From Chloroflexota bacterium (lineage in GTDB: Bacteria > Chloroflexota > Dehalococcoidia > Lucifugimonadales > Australimonadaceae): a DNA stretch of 7,060 nucleotides. A program made the translations under genes and the position numbers. The DNA lies in assembly GCA_028875085.1 (NCBI GenBank), contig JAPPFU010000197.1, forward strand, positions 1 to 7,060, given 5' to 3'. The notes below the pieces were generated by a model that made no database searches, had not been told where the DNA came from, and saw only the letters and a program-made list of their open reading frames with translations. Shown one piece after another: positions 1 to 5,249 of this stretch (its first letter is position 1; the number at the start of each line of letters is the position of its first letter).

Positions 1-389
1 GCGCGGGAATCCGCGTCCGCCGCGAAGACTGCGTTCACCGTTACGTCCGCGCCCAGCGCCGCGCGGGCGGCGGCGCGAGTGGCGCCGCTGAGCGCGCCCG
101 CGTGCGCCTCCGCCTCGGCAGGATCCGCGCACGGCAGCGCTACGCTGACGACGCGCCCCCACCCCCGCGCGACCATAGCCTCCGCCGTCCCGCGCAGGAA
201 GGCGAGGTGGCCGCCTGGCGGCTCATCGGCGCAGTCCGCGACGCGGATGAGGATATCGGCGCCGCCGCACGCGCCCGCGTCGTCGAGAAGCGCGACGCCC
301 TCGGCGGTAAGTTCGCGCCGCACGGCCTCGGCGACGGGATGCGCCCCGCCAAGCACGCAAGCCCGCTTGCCGCTGACCAGCAGGTCCAC
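1..389 (-). CDS. SDR-like protein with degenerate motifs, C-terminus cut off by window edge
   Basis: I read a frame open from a GTG at 389 to the left edge (129 codons), starting MDLLVSGKRACVLGG. The order resembles a short-chain dehydrogenase: GKRACVLGGAHPVAEAV at residues 7-23 sits where the TGxxxGxG nucleotide loop belongs, GWGRVVSVA follows where the strand with the catalytic Ser lies, and an Ala-rich helix then leads to DVTVNAV, like the family's 'VNxVxPG'. The key motifs are altered: the second and third loop glycines are replaced, NNAG is missing, and no YxxxK is seen. The segment between the NNAG position and the GRVV strand also looks short. It is probably a non-catalytic or divergent SDR paralogue; substrate unknown. 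It begins 4 bases after the hppA stop, so it is probably co-transcribed and perhaps translationally coupled. No clear Shine-Dalgarno is present, and the exact start is uncertain because the frame stays open upstream. Confidence 0.6.
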   Translation of the reverse strand, partial: MDLLVSGKRACVLGGAHPVAEAVRRELTAEGVALLDDAGACGGADILIRVADCADEPPGGHLAFLRGTAEAMVARGWGRVVSVALPCADPAEAEAHAGALSGATRAAARAALGADVTVNAVFAADADSR

Positions 390-393
390 GCGG

Positions 394-2448
394 TTAGGCG
401 ACGAAGATGCTGCCGAACACCACCGCCACGATGGACATCAGCTTGATGAGGATGTTCAGCGATGGGCCGGAGGTGTCCTTGAAGGGGTCGCCGACGGTAT
501 CGCCGACGACGGCGGCCTTGTGCTCCTCCGAGCCTTTGCCGCCGTGCGCGCCCGCCTCAATGTACTTCTTCGCGTTGTCCCACGCGCCGCCGGAGTTGGC
601 CATCGTGATGGCGAGCAGCGCGCCCGCGCCGATGGCGCCGATGAGCAGGCCGCCCACGGCCTCCGCGCCCAGGAAGGGGATGAGGCCCACGACGATGGGC
701 ACGGCGACGGCGAGCAGGCCGGGCAGAATCATCTCTCGCAGCGCGCCGCGCGTGCTGATGTCCACGCACTTGGCGTACTCGGCGCGTGCGCCCTCCTTGC
801 CCTCGCGCAGGCCGGGGATGTCGCGGAACTGGCGCCGCACCTCCTCCACCATGTCCTGCGCCGCGCGCCCAACCGCCTCCATCGTCAGCGCGCTGAACAC
901 GAACGGCATCAGCGCGCCGATGAGCATGCCCACCAGCGTGGACGGCTCCAGCAGATCGATGACCTGGAGGTCGACCACCTGCGCGTAGGCCGCCATCAGC
1001 GCCAGCGCCGTCAGCACGGCGGAGCCGATGGCGAAGCCCTTGCCGGTCGCGGCGGTGGTGTTGCCGAGCGAGTCGAGCGCGTCGGTGCGCTCGCGCACCT
1101 CGGGGTCGAGATGCGCCTGCTCGGCGATGCCGCCGGCGTTGTCCGCCACCGGCCCGTAGGCGTCGGTCGCCAGCGTGATGCCCAGCGTCGAGAGCATCCC
1201 TACGGCGGCGATGGCGATGCCGTACAGCCCCGCCAGTTCGTGCGCGCCCAGCACGGCGGCCACGATGATGAGCAGCGGTATCGCCGTGCTGCGCATCCCC
1301 GTGGCGAAGCCGCTGATGATGATGGTCGCCGGGCCGGTTACCGACGTGCCGGCGATGCGCTTGGTGGGGTTGTACTCGTAGGAAGTGTAGTACTCGGTGC
1401 TCAAGCCGATGATGACGCCCGCGCCCAGGCCGACCGCCACCGCGCCGAACACGTTCCACACGTGCGTCATCGAGATGACCGGGTCGGCCACCACGCGGAA
1501 GAGCCACCACGTGAGCAGGAAGGTGAGGCCGAGGCCGAGCACGCCCGCGGCGAACGTCCCGCGCCGCAGCGCCCACAGCAGGCTGCCAATCTCCGCCTTC
1601 TCGCCCGTGCGCACGAGGAAGGTGCCGATGATGGACGCGGCGATGCCTCCGCCCGCGATGAGGAAGGGCAGTACGAAGGCGGGCCCCTCCGCGTTCGTCG
1701 CCCCCGCGTAGAAGGCGGCGGTGGACGCGAGCGCGAGCGCCGCGATGATGGAGCCGACGTACGACTCGAACAGGTCGGCGCCCATCCCCGCAACGTCGCC
1801 CACGTTGTCGCCCACGTTGTCCGCAATCACCGCCGGGTTGCGCGGGTCGTCCTCGGGGATACCCGCCTCCACCTTGCCCGCCAGGTCGGCGCCCACGTCG
1901 GCCGCCTTGGTGTAGATGCGCCCGCCAACGCGCGCGAACAGCGCGATGGACGACGCGCCGAAGGAGAAGCCGGCGACAATCTCGGGGTCTTCGAAGATGA
2001 GCCACAGGATGGCGGCGCCCAGGATGCCCACGCCGACGACGCTGATGCCCATCACGCCGCCGCTGGAGAAGGCGACGCGCAGCGCGGGGTTCAGGCCCTG
2101 TTGCGCCGCAGCCGCCGTCCGCATGTTCGCCCGCACCGCGATCCACATCCCGATGAGGCCCGTCAGGCCGGACGCCGCAGCGCCCACCACGTAGGCGATG
2201 GCCGTCTCCGGCTGCTGCTCATCGCGCGTCAGCCCCAGCGCCAGCAGCGCGACGAACACCAGCGCCACGAAGACAGCGAGCACCGTGTACTCGCGGCGCA
2301 GGAAGGCGCTCGCGCCCTCCTGCACGGCGCGCCCGATCTCGCGCATGCGCTCGGTGCCCTCGTCGGCGGCAAGCACGCGCGTGGTCAGGTAGACGGCGAA
2401 GAGTACGGCGACCGCGCCCGCGGCGACGGCGAAGATCAGGCCTTCCAT
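394..2448 (-). CDS. hppA: Membrane-bound pyrophosphatase, K+-dependent type, ion-translocating
   Basis: This integral membrane enzyme hydrolyses pyrophosphate and pumps H+ (or possibly Na+) across the cytoplasmic membrane. The protein is 684 residues, normal for the bacterial family, with many hydrophobic helices starting at residues 4-26. Substrate-site motifs are intact: DVGADLAGKVE at 184-194, EDDPRNP at 199-205, DNVGDNVGD at 210-218, GMGADLFE at 221-228, and near the C-terminus GDTVGDPFKDTSGPS at 649-663. GNTTAATGKG at 462-471 has Ala466 and Gly469 where K+-independent enzymes have Lys and Thr, which predicts K+ dependence. The third Gly of the usual VGGGIYTKAAD is Arg177. The open frame extends 33 codons further upstream, but ATG at 2448 is chosen because GGAGGAG lies 4 bases before it and the protein then starts as the family does (MEGLIFAVAAG). 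The SDR-like gene follows after 4 bases. The H+ versus Na+ choice cannot be settled by eye. Confidence 0.96.
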   Translation of the reverse strand: MEGLIFAVAAGAVAVLFAVYLTTRVLAADEGTERMREIGRAVQEGASAFLRREYTVLAVFVALVFVALLALGLTRDEQQPETAIAYVVGAAASGLTGLIGMWIAVRANMRTAAAAQQGLNPALRVAFSSGGVMGISVVGVGILGAAILWLIFEDPEIVAGFSFGASSIALFARVGGRIYTKAADVGADLAGKVEAGIPEDDPRNPAVIADNVGDNVGDVAGMGADLFESYVGSIIAALALASTAAFYAGATNAEGPAFVLPFLIAGGGIAASIIGTFLVRTGEKAEIGSLLWALRRGTFAAGVLGLGLTFLLTWWLFRVVADPVISMTHVWNVFGAVAVGLGAGVIIGLSTEYYTSYEYNPTKRIAGTSVTGPATIIISGFATGMRSTAIPLLIIVAAVLGAHELAGLYGIAIAAVGMLSTLGITLATDAYGPVADNAGGIAEQAHLDPEVRERTDALDSLGNTTAATGKGFAIGSAVLTALALMAAYAQVVDLQVIDLLEPSTLVGMLIGALMPFVFSALTMEAVGRAAQDMVEEVRRQFRDIPGLREGKEGARAEYAKCVDISTRGALREMILPGLLAVAVPIVVGLIPFLGAEAVGGLLIGAIGAGALLAITMANSGGAWDNAKKYIEAGAHGGKGSEEHKAAVVGDTVGDPFKDTSGPSLNILIKLMSIVAVVFGSIFVA

Positions 2449-2452
2449 GCAG

Positions 2453-2459
2453 CTCCTCC
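2453..2459 (-). promoter_or_regulatory. Shine-Dalgarno site of hppA
   Basis: On the minus strand GGAGGAG precedes the ATG at 2448 by 4 bases. It decides the hppA start against the longer open frame, whose extra 33 residues are Arg/Pro-rich and unlike the family. Confidence 0.85.
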
Positions 2460-2484
2460 AAGGCGACGGCGCCCCCTCACGGCG

Positions 2485-2501
2485 GGGCGGTCGGCCCGCC
2501 C
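2485..2501 (-). other. Hairpin in the hppA leader
   Basis: There is a perfect 6-base-pair inverted repeat, GGGCGG on the minus strand paired with CCGCCC across a 5-base loop. It lies just downstream of the putative hppA -10 box, so it would sit at or near the 5' end of the transcript. It has no following U-run, so it is not a standard terminator. A role in mRNA stability is possible, but in such GC-rich DNA it could be chance. Confidence 0.3.
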
Positions 2502-2512
2502 AGCATACGGCG
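2498..2512. repeat. Direct repeat, left copy
   Basis: GCCCAGCATACGGCG here matches GCTCAGCATACGGCG at 4495-4509 in 14 of 15 positions, with 12 consecutive identities, in the same orientation. The two copies bracket the low-GC methyltransferase segment. It may be an insertion or recombination scar, or a shared promoter element, because it contains the TATGCT (minus strand) -10 candidate. Confidence 0.5.
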
Positions 2513-2531
2513 CAGAGGGCGGTGAGGGCAA
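2502..2531 (-). promoter_or_regulatory. Candidate promoter for hppA
   Basis: On the minus strand TTGCCC (2531-2526) and TATGCT (2507-2502) are separated by 18 bases, resembling -35 and -10 boxes of the housekeeping sigma factor. Transcription would begin near 2495, giving a leader of about 50 bases before hppA. The -10 lies within a 15-base repeat that recurs at 4495-4509. This is motif reading only. Confidence 0.4.
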
Positions 2532-2645
2532 GGCGGGGCGCGTACAAGTAGCGAACTGGCGAATTTCACCAAGTCGAAGGAAGTTGTTAGTAATGGATGT
2601 AGCTAGAGCTATTGGGGATATTTATTTAAACGCTGAGTTAGGAGC

Positions 2646-3983
2646 TTATACTCCCACCGCTGGAATACCGGGGAAGCGACTCTGCGACGTAGCGTGACGG
2701 CCTGCTACAGTCGGAGTTGCAAATCGCTTGCCTTCCAGTATCTCTGCCGTGGTGAGCATCTGCATCCGGGGATATTCAATACCCAATATTTCCAGTGTTC
2801 CAGCTTCCGCCATGAAACGCCTGAAGTTGCGCTCCTTTGTCTCCCCGAGCGGGTAGAGCGTTATCAGTCCCGCCATAAGCGCGTTATCGTGCTCAAGCAC
2901 GCCCTTCAAGGCTCGCACATCGGCGATGCTCACGTTTCGTCCGCCCTTTACTTCCACAACCATGCTCTGTAAGTCCGGGGCGTACGGGACGGCATAGTAA
3001 ATACGTCCGTCAACGCCGCCATCGGCACTGCGTTTGGTCGTGACAAATCCCTCTGCTTGCTCGACTGCCCACCTCTGAAAGTGATACTTGTCGCGCTTCC
3101 AGAGGTCTTGCGCACCCTCCAGGGTGCGCGGGGTGCCCTCTATGATGAAGTCTTGCCCTTCGAGTAGTCCTAGACGTTCAGTAAGTCTCACACGGGCAAC
3201 GCATTTAATTGCATGGATGGCAATGTCGATGCCTATCCAATTACGACCCAGATTATGTGCAGCTTCCATCGTGGTGGCGCAGCCGCAGAACGGGTCCAGC
3301 ACAACGTCACCGATGCTGCTGGAGGCGCTGATGATGCGTTCCAGCAACGCAAGCGGCTTTTGCGTCGCATAGCCCATGTTCTCGTTGCCAGACACTGGCC
3401 TAATATCCGTGAAGATATCTATCACTGGAACGCCCTTGTCTTCTTCCAAGTACACTTTGCGGCGTGGGATACGCCCTTTCTTTGGCCAGTGAATCAACCC
3501 TTTAGCATCCAATTCCTCCAGGCGTTCCTTCGAGAACCGCCAATGGTCTCTTACTCCGTGCCACTCAAATTCATAGGTGGTTCCTGTAAGCGTCCGCCCA
3601 TGCAGGGGCGCAGTTGTGTATCGGCCATTCGAGTCGGAAAGCTTGTAGGCTTTGTCAAGGTAGTCTTTTCGATATGGTATTTTTGCCTCGCCTGTCCACT
3701 TAAATTGGGGCGTTTTGGAGTAGTACAAGATTGTGTCGTGAACGCGGCCATATCTGCGAGCGTCATTGTGAGAGCCGTATCGTTGCCAGATAATCTCATT
3801 CTGAAAGTTCTCATGTCCGAAGATAGCATCCATCAGTGCCTTAATGTAGTGGCTCGCGGTGGGGTCGCAGTGGAGGTAGATGCTGCCCGTCGGCTTGAGC
3901 AGCCGTTGCATGATGAGCAGTCGCTGTGCCATGTAGGACAGATAAGCGAGCAGTCGCGGCTGCGTTCCGCGCAGCGCCTGCAT
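2646..3983 (-). CDS. Methyltransferase C-terminal fragment with Mrr-like nuclease domain
   Basis: The frame is open from just after a TGA at 4028-4026 down to TAA at 2648-2646. A possible independent start is ATG at 3983, preceded by GGAGG at 3994-3990 with 6 bases between; a TTG at 3998 is an alternative. From ATG 3983 it would be 445 residues, holding the target-recognition region, the SAM-binding motif DPFCGCATT and the nuclease-like VVEVKGG region. The catalytic DPPF motif is only on the other fragment. If both pieces are made they might assemble; otherwise this is dead sequence with a possibly intact nuclease domain. Confidence 0.6.
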   Translation of the reverse strand: MQALRGTQPRLLAYLSYMAQRLLIMQRLLKPTGSIYLHCDPTASHYIKALMDAIFGHENFQNEIIWQRYGSHNDARRYGRVHDTILYYSKTPQFKWTGEAKIPYRKDYLDKAYKLSDSNGRYTTAPLHGRTLTGTTYEFEWHGVRDHWRFSKERLEELDAKGLIHWPKKGRIPRRKVYLEEDKGVPVIDIFTDIRPVSGNENMGYATQKPLALLERIISASSSIGDVVLDPFCGCATTMEAAHNLGRNWIGIDIAIHAIKCVARVRLTERLGLLEGQDFIIEGTPRTLEGAQDLWKRDKYHFQRWAVEQAEGFVTTKRSADGGVDGRIYYAVPYAPDLQSMVVEVKGGRNVSIADVRALKGVLEHDNALMAGLITLYPLGETKERNFRRFMAEAGTLEILGIEYPRMQMLTTAEILEGKRFATPTVAGRHATSQSRFPGIPAVGV

Positions 3984-3989
3984 CCACAA

Positions 3990-3994
3990 CCTCC
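3990..3994 (-). promoter_or_regulatory. Shine-Dalgarno-like site after the frameshift
   Basis: GGAGG on the minus strand stands 6 bases before ATG 3983 and 9 bases after the premature TAG, a favourable layout for re-initiation. It is also simply part of the codons for the conserved WRLWM stretch, so it may be fortuitous. Confidence 0.3.
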
Positions 3995-4003
3995 ACAACT
4001 CAA

Positions 4004-4258
4004 CTATGGGGTCAGCGATACCCTCTCACGCATGAGCATGGGCATTGATCGGATAGCGCGCTCGCGCTCGTCGTCCAATTCCCACATGTCGCAGAACGCC
4101 TCTATCTGGTCGGGCAATGGCCGCCCCGTCTCATCCTTATAGATAGCGTTGTACTGGCGGTTGGAGTTGAATGGAGGGTCTAGGTAGATGAGGTCAATGC
4201 AGGCGTTCGGCCACTGACTCATGATGGTCAAGTTGTCGCCGTAGTAGAGGTAGTTCAT
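4004..4258 (-). CDS. Methyltransferase N-terminal fragment (motif IV)
   Basis: This 84-residue fragment runs from ATG 4258 to TAG 4006-4004. It contains MNYLYYGDNLTIM, a common start for this family, and the catalytic DPPF at residues 27-30. The last eight residues (RERVSLTP) follow the frameshift and are not family-like. There is no strong Shine-Dalgarno before the ATG. Alone it lacks the SAM-binding motif I and cannot be a full enzyme. Confidence 0.7.
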   Translation of the reverse strand: MNYLYYGDNLTIMSQWPNACIDLIYLDPPFNSNRQYNAIYKDETGRPLPDQIEAFCDMWELDDERERAIRSMPMLMRERVSLTP

Positions 4259-4312
4259 GGCCTGACTGCCTGGGTGCTGGATGCGCCAAGGGCGTTGGGC
4301 TCGCTGCCCCCG

Positions 4313-4330
4313 CTCACTTTAGGAAGTGAG
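4313..4330. repeat. Perfect 7-bp hairpin with tetraloop
   Basis: CTCACTT (4313-4319) and AAGTGAG (4324-4330) pair perfectly around a 4-base loop. It lies about 55 bases before the methyltransferase start on the minus strand. There is no T-run on either side, so it is not a classic terminator. It could be an mRNA leader structure, a protein-binding palindrome or a mobile-segment end. Confidence 0.4.
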
Positions 4331-4351
4331 AGAGCTCCGCAGCGTGCTGGG

Positions 4352-4492
4352 TTAGGCACTCGCAGGTCTCTCTCCCGCAAACCGCGCCTCATCCTCCTCC
4401 ACGTCGAGCGTGCGCGGGCAGTCGAGGTCGACGCCGGGGCGAGGGCGCGAGCCACGCACGGTGATGAGGCGGAAGGGAGAGGGCATCTTCAT
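4352..4492 (-). CDS. Small hypothetical ORF, 46 codons, doubtful
   Basis: The frame runs from ATG 4492 (a second ATG at 4486) to TAA 4354-4352, starting MKMPSPFRLITVRG and ending FAGERPASA. It is rich in Arg, Pro and acidic residues, with no membrane segment or motif I recognise. It lies between the translin and methyltransferase genes in the same direction. Its codons look like GC-rich host sequence up to about 4375, after which the frame quickly ends. It may be the 5' remnant of a host gene cut by the insertion, or no gene at all. No clear ribosome site is present. Confidence 0.3.
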   Translation of the reverse strand: MKMPSPFRLITVRGSRPRPGVDLDCPRTLDVEEDEARFAGERPASA

Positions 4493-4494
4493 AC

Positions 4495-4509
4495 GCTCAG
4501 CATACGGCG
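4495..4509. repeat. Direct repeat, right copy
   Basis: This is the partner of the repeat at 2498-2512, with one mismatch (T at 4497 against C at 2500). It lies just downstream of the translin stop. About 2.0 kb separates the two copies. Confidence 0.5.
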
Positions 4510-4527
4510 GATGTATACCCGCATCAA
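4499..4527 (-). promoter_or_regulatory. Candidate promoter behind translin gene
   Basis: On the minus strand TTGATG (4527-4522, overlapping the translin stop) and TATGCT (4504-4499) are 17 bases apart, an optimal spacing. It would drive the small ORF and methyltransferase. If the segment were absent, it would sit directly in front of hppA. Motif reading only. Confidence 0.35.
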
Positions 4528-5159
4528 GCGCCCCCGCCCTCCCGCAGCAGGCGCTCGAGGCGGCGCTGGCGCATCGTCATCGTCAGGTCGCCGCGCGTGC
4601 GCTCGAGCACCGCGCGCAACTGGTCGGTCGTGCGGCGCAGACCGCCCGTAACCGCGTCGGGGAAGTCCACGCCCACCATCAGCGTATACACCTCGTCCAT
4701 CCGCTCCATCAACTCCTCGCAGCGCGCGTCGTCGTCGCGGCGGAGCGAATCGAGGATATAGCGGCGCAGTTCGCTGGCCGCCTCCGCGAGGCCGTTGAGG
4801 TAGGGCGCGTCCTCGACGCCGATGTCGCCCGGCGCGGGCAGCGCCGTCTGGGCGATGAAAGCGTAGGCCGCGCACGCCTCGGCATACTCCTTCTGCGCGT
4901 CCTGCGCGTAGCCGGTGAAGTAGAGGTCGGGGTGGTCGGCACGGCTTTCGCGCAACGCGGCGGCTTGGGCGGCGGCCTCGGCAATGAGGCGCTGCGCGTC
5001 GTCCATCTCGTGGCGGTGGACGGCGCGGATGGCGTTGGCGGACAGGCGGATGATATCGCGGGACGCCTTGAGCGCCATCTCGCGCGCCTGGTGCTTGGCG
5101 GCGAGGCGCTCGACGGCCTCGGCGGCGGTCTGCGCCATCGGCTGCGGGTCGGCGGGCAT
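4524..5159 (-). CDS. Translin-family protein (TRAX/translin-like, possible RNase)
   Basis: This 211-residue protein matches the translin fold family, all-alpha proteins that form octameric rings, bind single-stranded RNA/DNA and in some members cleave RNA. Family signatures are FTGYAQDAQKEYAEA (81-95), YLNGLAEAASELRRYILD (120-137), MDEVYTLMVGVDFPDAVTGG (154-173) and LRRTTDQLRAVLERTRGDL (174-192). Glu91 and Glu94 in KEYAEA align by eye with the two glutamates of the TRAX active site, so RNase activity is possible but inferred. Archaea commonly have such proteins; bacterial ones are sporadic and poorly characterised. ATG 5159 has no Shine-Dalgarno and neither has the in-frame ATG at 5138, so the mRNA may be leaderless or the start may be 5138. 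It diverges from nuoB over 90 bases. The bacterial function is unknown. Confidence 0.88.
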   Translation of the reverse strand: MPADPQPMAQTAAEAVERLAAKHQAREMALKASRDIIRLSANAIRAVHRHEMDDAQRLIAEAAAQAAALRESRADHPDLYFTGYAQDAQKEYAEACAAYAFIAQTALPAPGDIGVEDAPYLNGLAEAASELRRYILDSLRRDDDARCEELMERMDEVYTLMVGVDFPDAVTGGLRRTTDQLRAVLERTRGDLTMTMRQRRLERLLREGGGA

Positions 5160-5249
5160 AGCGGGAGGCTAGCACAAGCCACGCCGAGAGGATTGTGCGA
5201 CTTTTCACGGACGGGGGGCTATACTACGCGCGCAGGAGGACGGTCGCGC
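5160..5249. promoter_or_regulatory. Divergent translin/nuoB promoter region with inverted repeat
   Basis: This 90-base region serves both directions. It contains the perfect inverted repeat GCACAA (5172-5177) and TTGTGC (5193-5198), with half-sites 21 bases apart, about two helical turns, a layout typical of a dimeric regulator's operator. On the plus strand TATACT (5220-5225) is a good -10 candidate for the nuo operon. A good -35 at 16-18 bases is not visible. The regulator is unknown. Confidence 0.4.
5234..5239 (+). promoter_or_regulatory. Shine-Dalgarno site of nuoB
   Basis: AGGAGG lies 10 bases before ATG 5250. It fixes the nuoB start, although the frame is open for hundreds of bases upstream (antisense to the translin gene). 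Confidence 0.75.

Larger units (their letters stand above)
2449..2645. other. Intergenic region hppA/methyltransferase with composition boundary
   Basis: This 197-base gap has two halves. Positions 2449-2544 are very GC-rich and hold the hppA Shine-Dalgarno, leader hairpin and promoter candidate. From about 2545 the sequence becomes strongly AT-rich (for example ATTTATTTAAA near 2619-2630), unlike either neighbouring gene. The small inverted repeat TAGCT-AG-AGCTA lies at 2600-2611. I see no convincing terminator with a T-run behind the methyltransferase stop, no transposase remnant and no RNA gene. The change in composition probably marks one edge of the acquired segment. Confidence 0.55.
2646..4258 (-). 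pseudogene. Frameshifted DNA methyltransferase with C-terminal nuclease-like domain
   Basis: Joining two frames gives a beta-class DNA methyltransferase (N6-adenine or N4-cytosine) of roughly 535 residues. Motif IV (DPPFNSNRQY) comes first, at residues 27-36. A middle region follows that probably recognises DNA. The motif X-like YATQKPLALLERII and motif I DPFCGCATT (3296-3270) come late. A C-terminal part with SADGGVDG (around 3025-3006) and VVEVKGG (around 2960-2940) looks like an Mrr-type PD-(D/E)xK nuclease. The first frame ends at TAG 4006-4004 after RERVSLTP. The other frame reads EGIADPIVELW from 4025, which continues the expected family sequence. One base is therefore missing near 4022-4028, most simply one G of a former GGGG run. 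It could be a decayed gene, a split gene or a sequencing error. G+C is clearly lower than in the neighbours, suggesting transfer. No specificity or separate restriction gene is adjacent. Confidence 0.85.
4259..4523. other. Intergenic region translin/methyltransferase
   Basis: This 265-base gap contains the right copy of the direct repeat, a promoter candidate, the doubtful 46-codon ORF and the 7-bp hairpin. From about 4330 toward the methyltransferase, all three minus-strand frames give only short, unconvincing peptides. I find no tRNA or recombinase. Confidence 0.5.

Noticed and set aside
557..2146. 529-codon minus-strand frame overlapping hppA
   Set aside because: It is a shifted frame of hppA with Arg/Gly/His-rich sequence and no motifs; hppA itself explains the region.
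2600..2611. Palindrome TAGCT-AG-AGCTA as terminator or attachment core
   Set aside because: The arms are short, there is no T-run, and no recombinase or second copy is seen nearby.
79..2697. 872-codon plus-strand open frame
   Set aside because: It runs antisense to hppA, is dominated by Arg, His, Ala, Asp and Gly low-complexity sequence, and matches no family. It is a by-product of GC-rich codon usage.
2593..2697. Short plus-strand peptide starting MDVARAIGDIY in the AT-rich gap
   Set aside because: Only 34 codons, no ribosome site, and it overlaps the methyltransferase 3' end. Too weak to call a gene.
4022..4028. Phase-variable homopolymer or programmed frameshift in the methyltransferase
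   Set aside because: The G run is only three bases and there is no slippery heptamer with a downstream structure that I can recognise, so a simple indel is more likely.
3213..4142. 309-codon plus-strand frame across the methyltransferase
   Set aside because: It is antisense to the recognisable methyltransferase domains and shows no motif of its own.
4255..4455. 66-codon minus-strand frame just before the methyltransferase
   Set aside because: It is composed of Arg/Ser/Pro-rich sequence out of frame with the other small ORF, has no motif or ribosome site, and ends over the methyltransferase start.
4410..5249. Long N-terminal extension of the nuoB frame
   Set aside because: It is antisense to the translin gene and has no family likeness. 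AGGAGG before ATG 5250 and the operon layout support the shorter nuoB.
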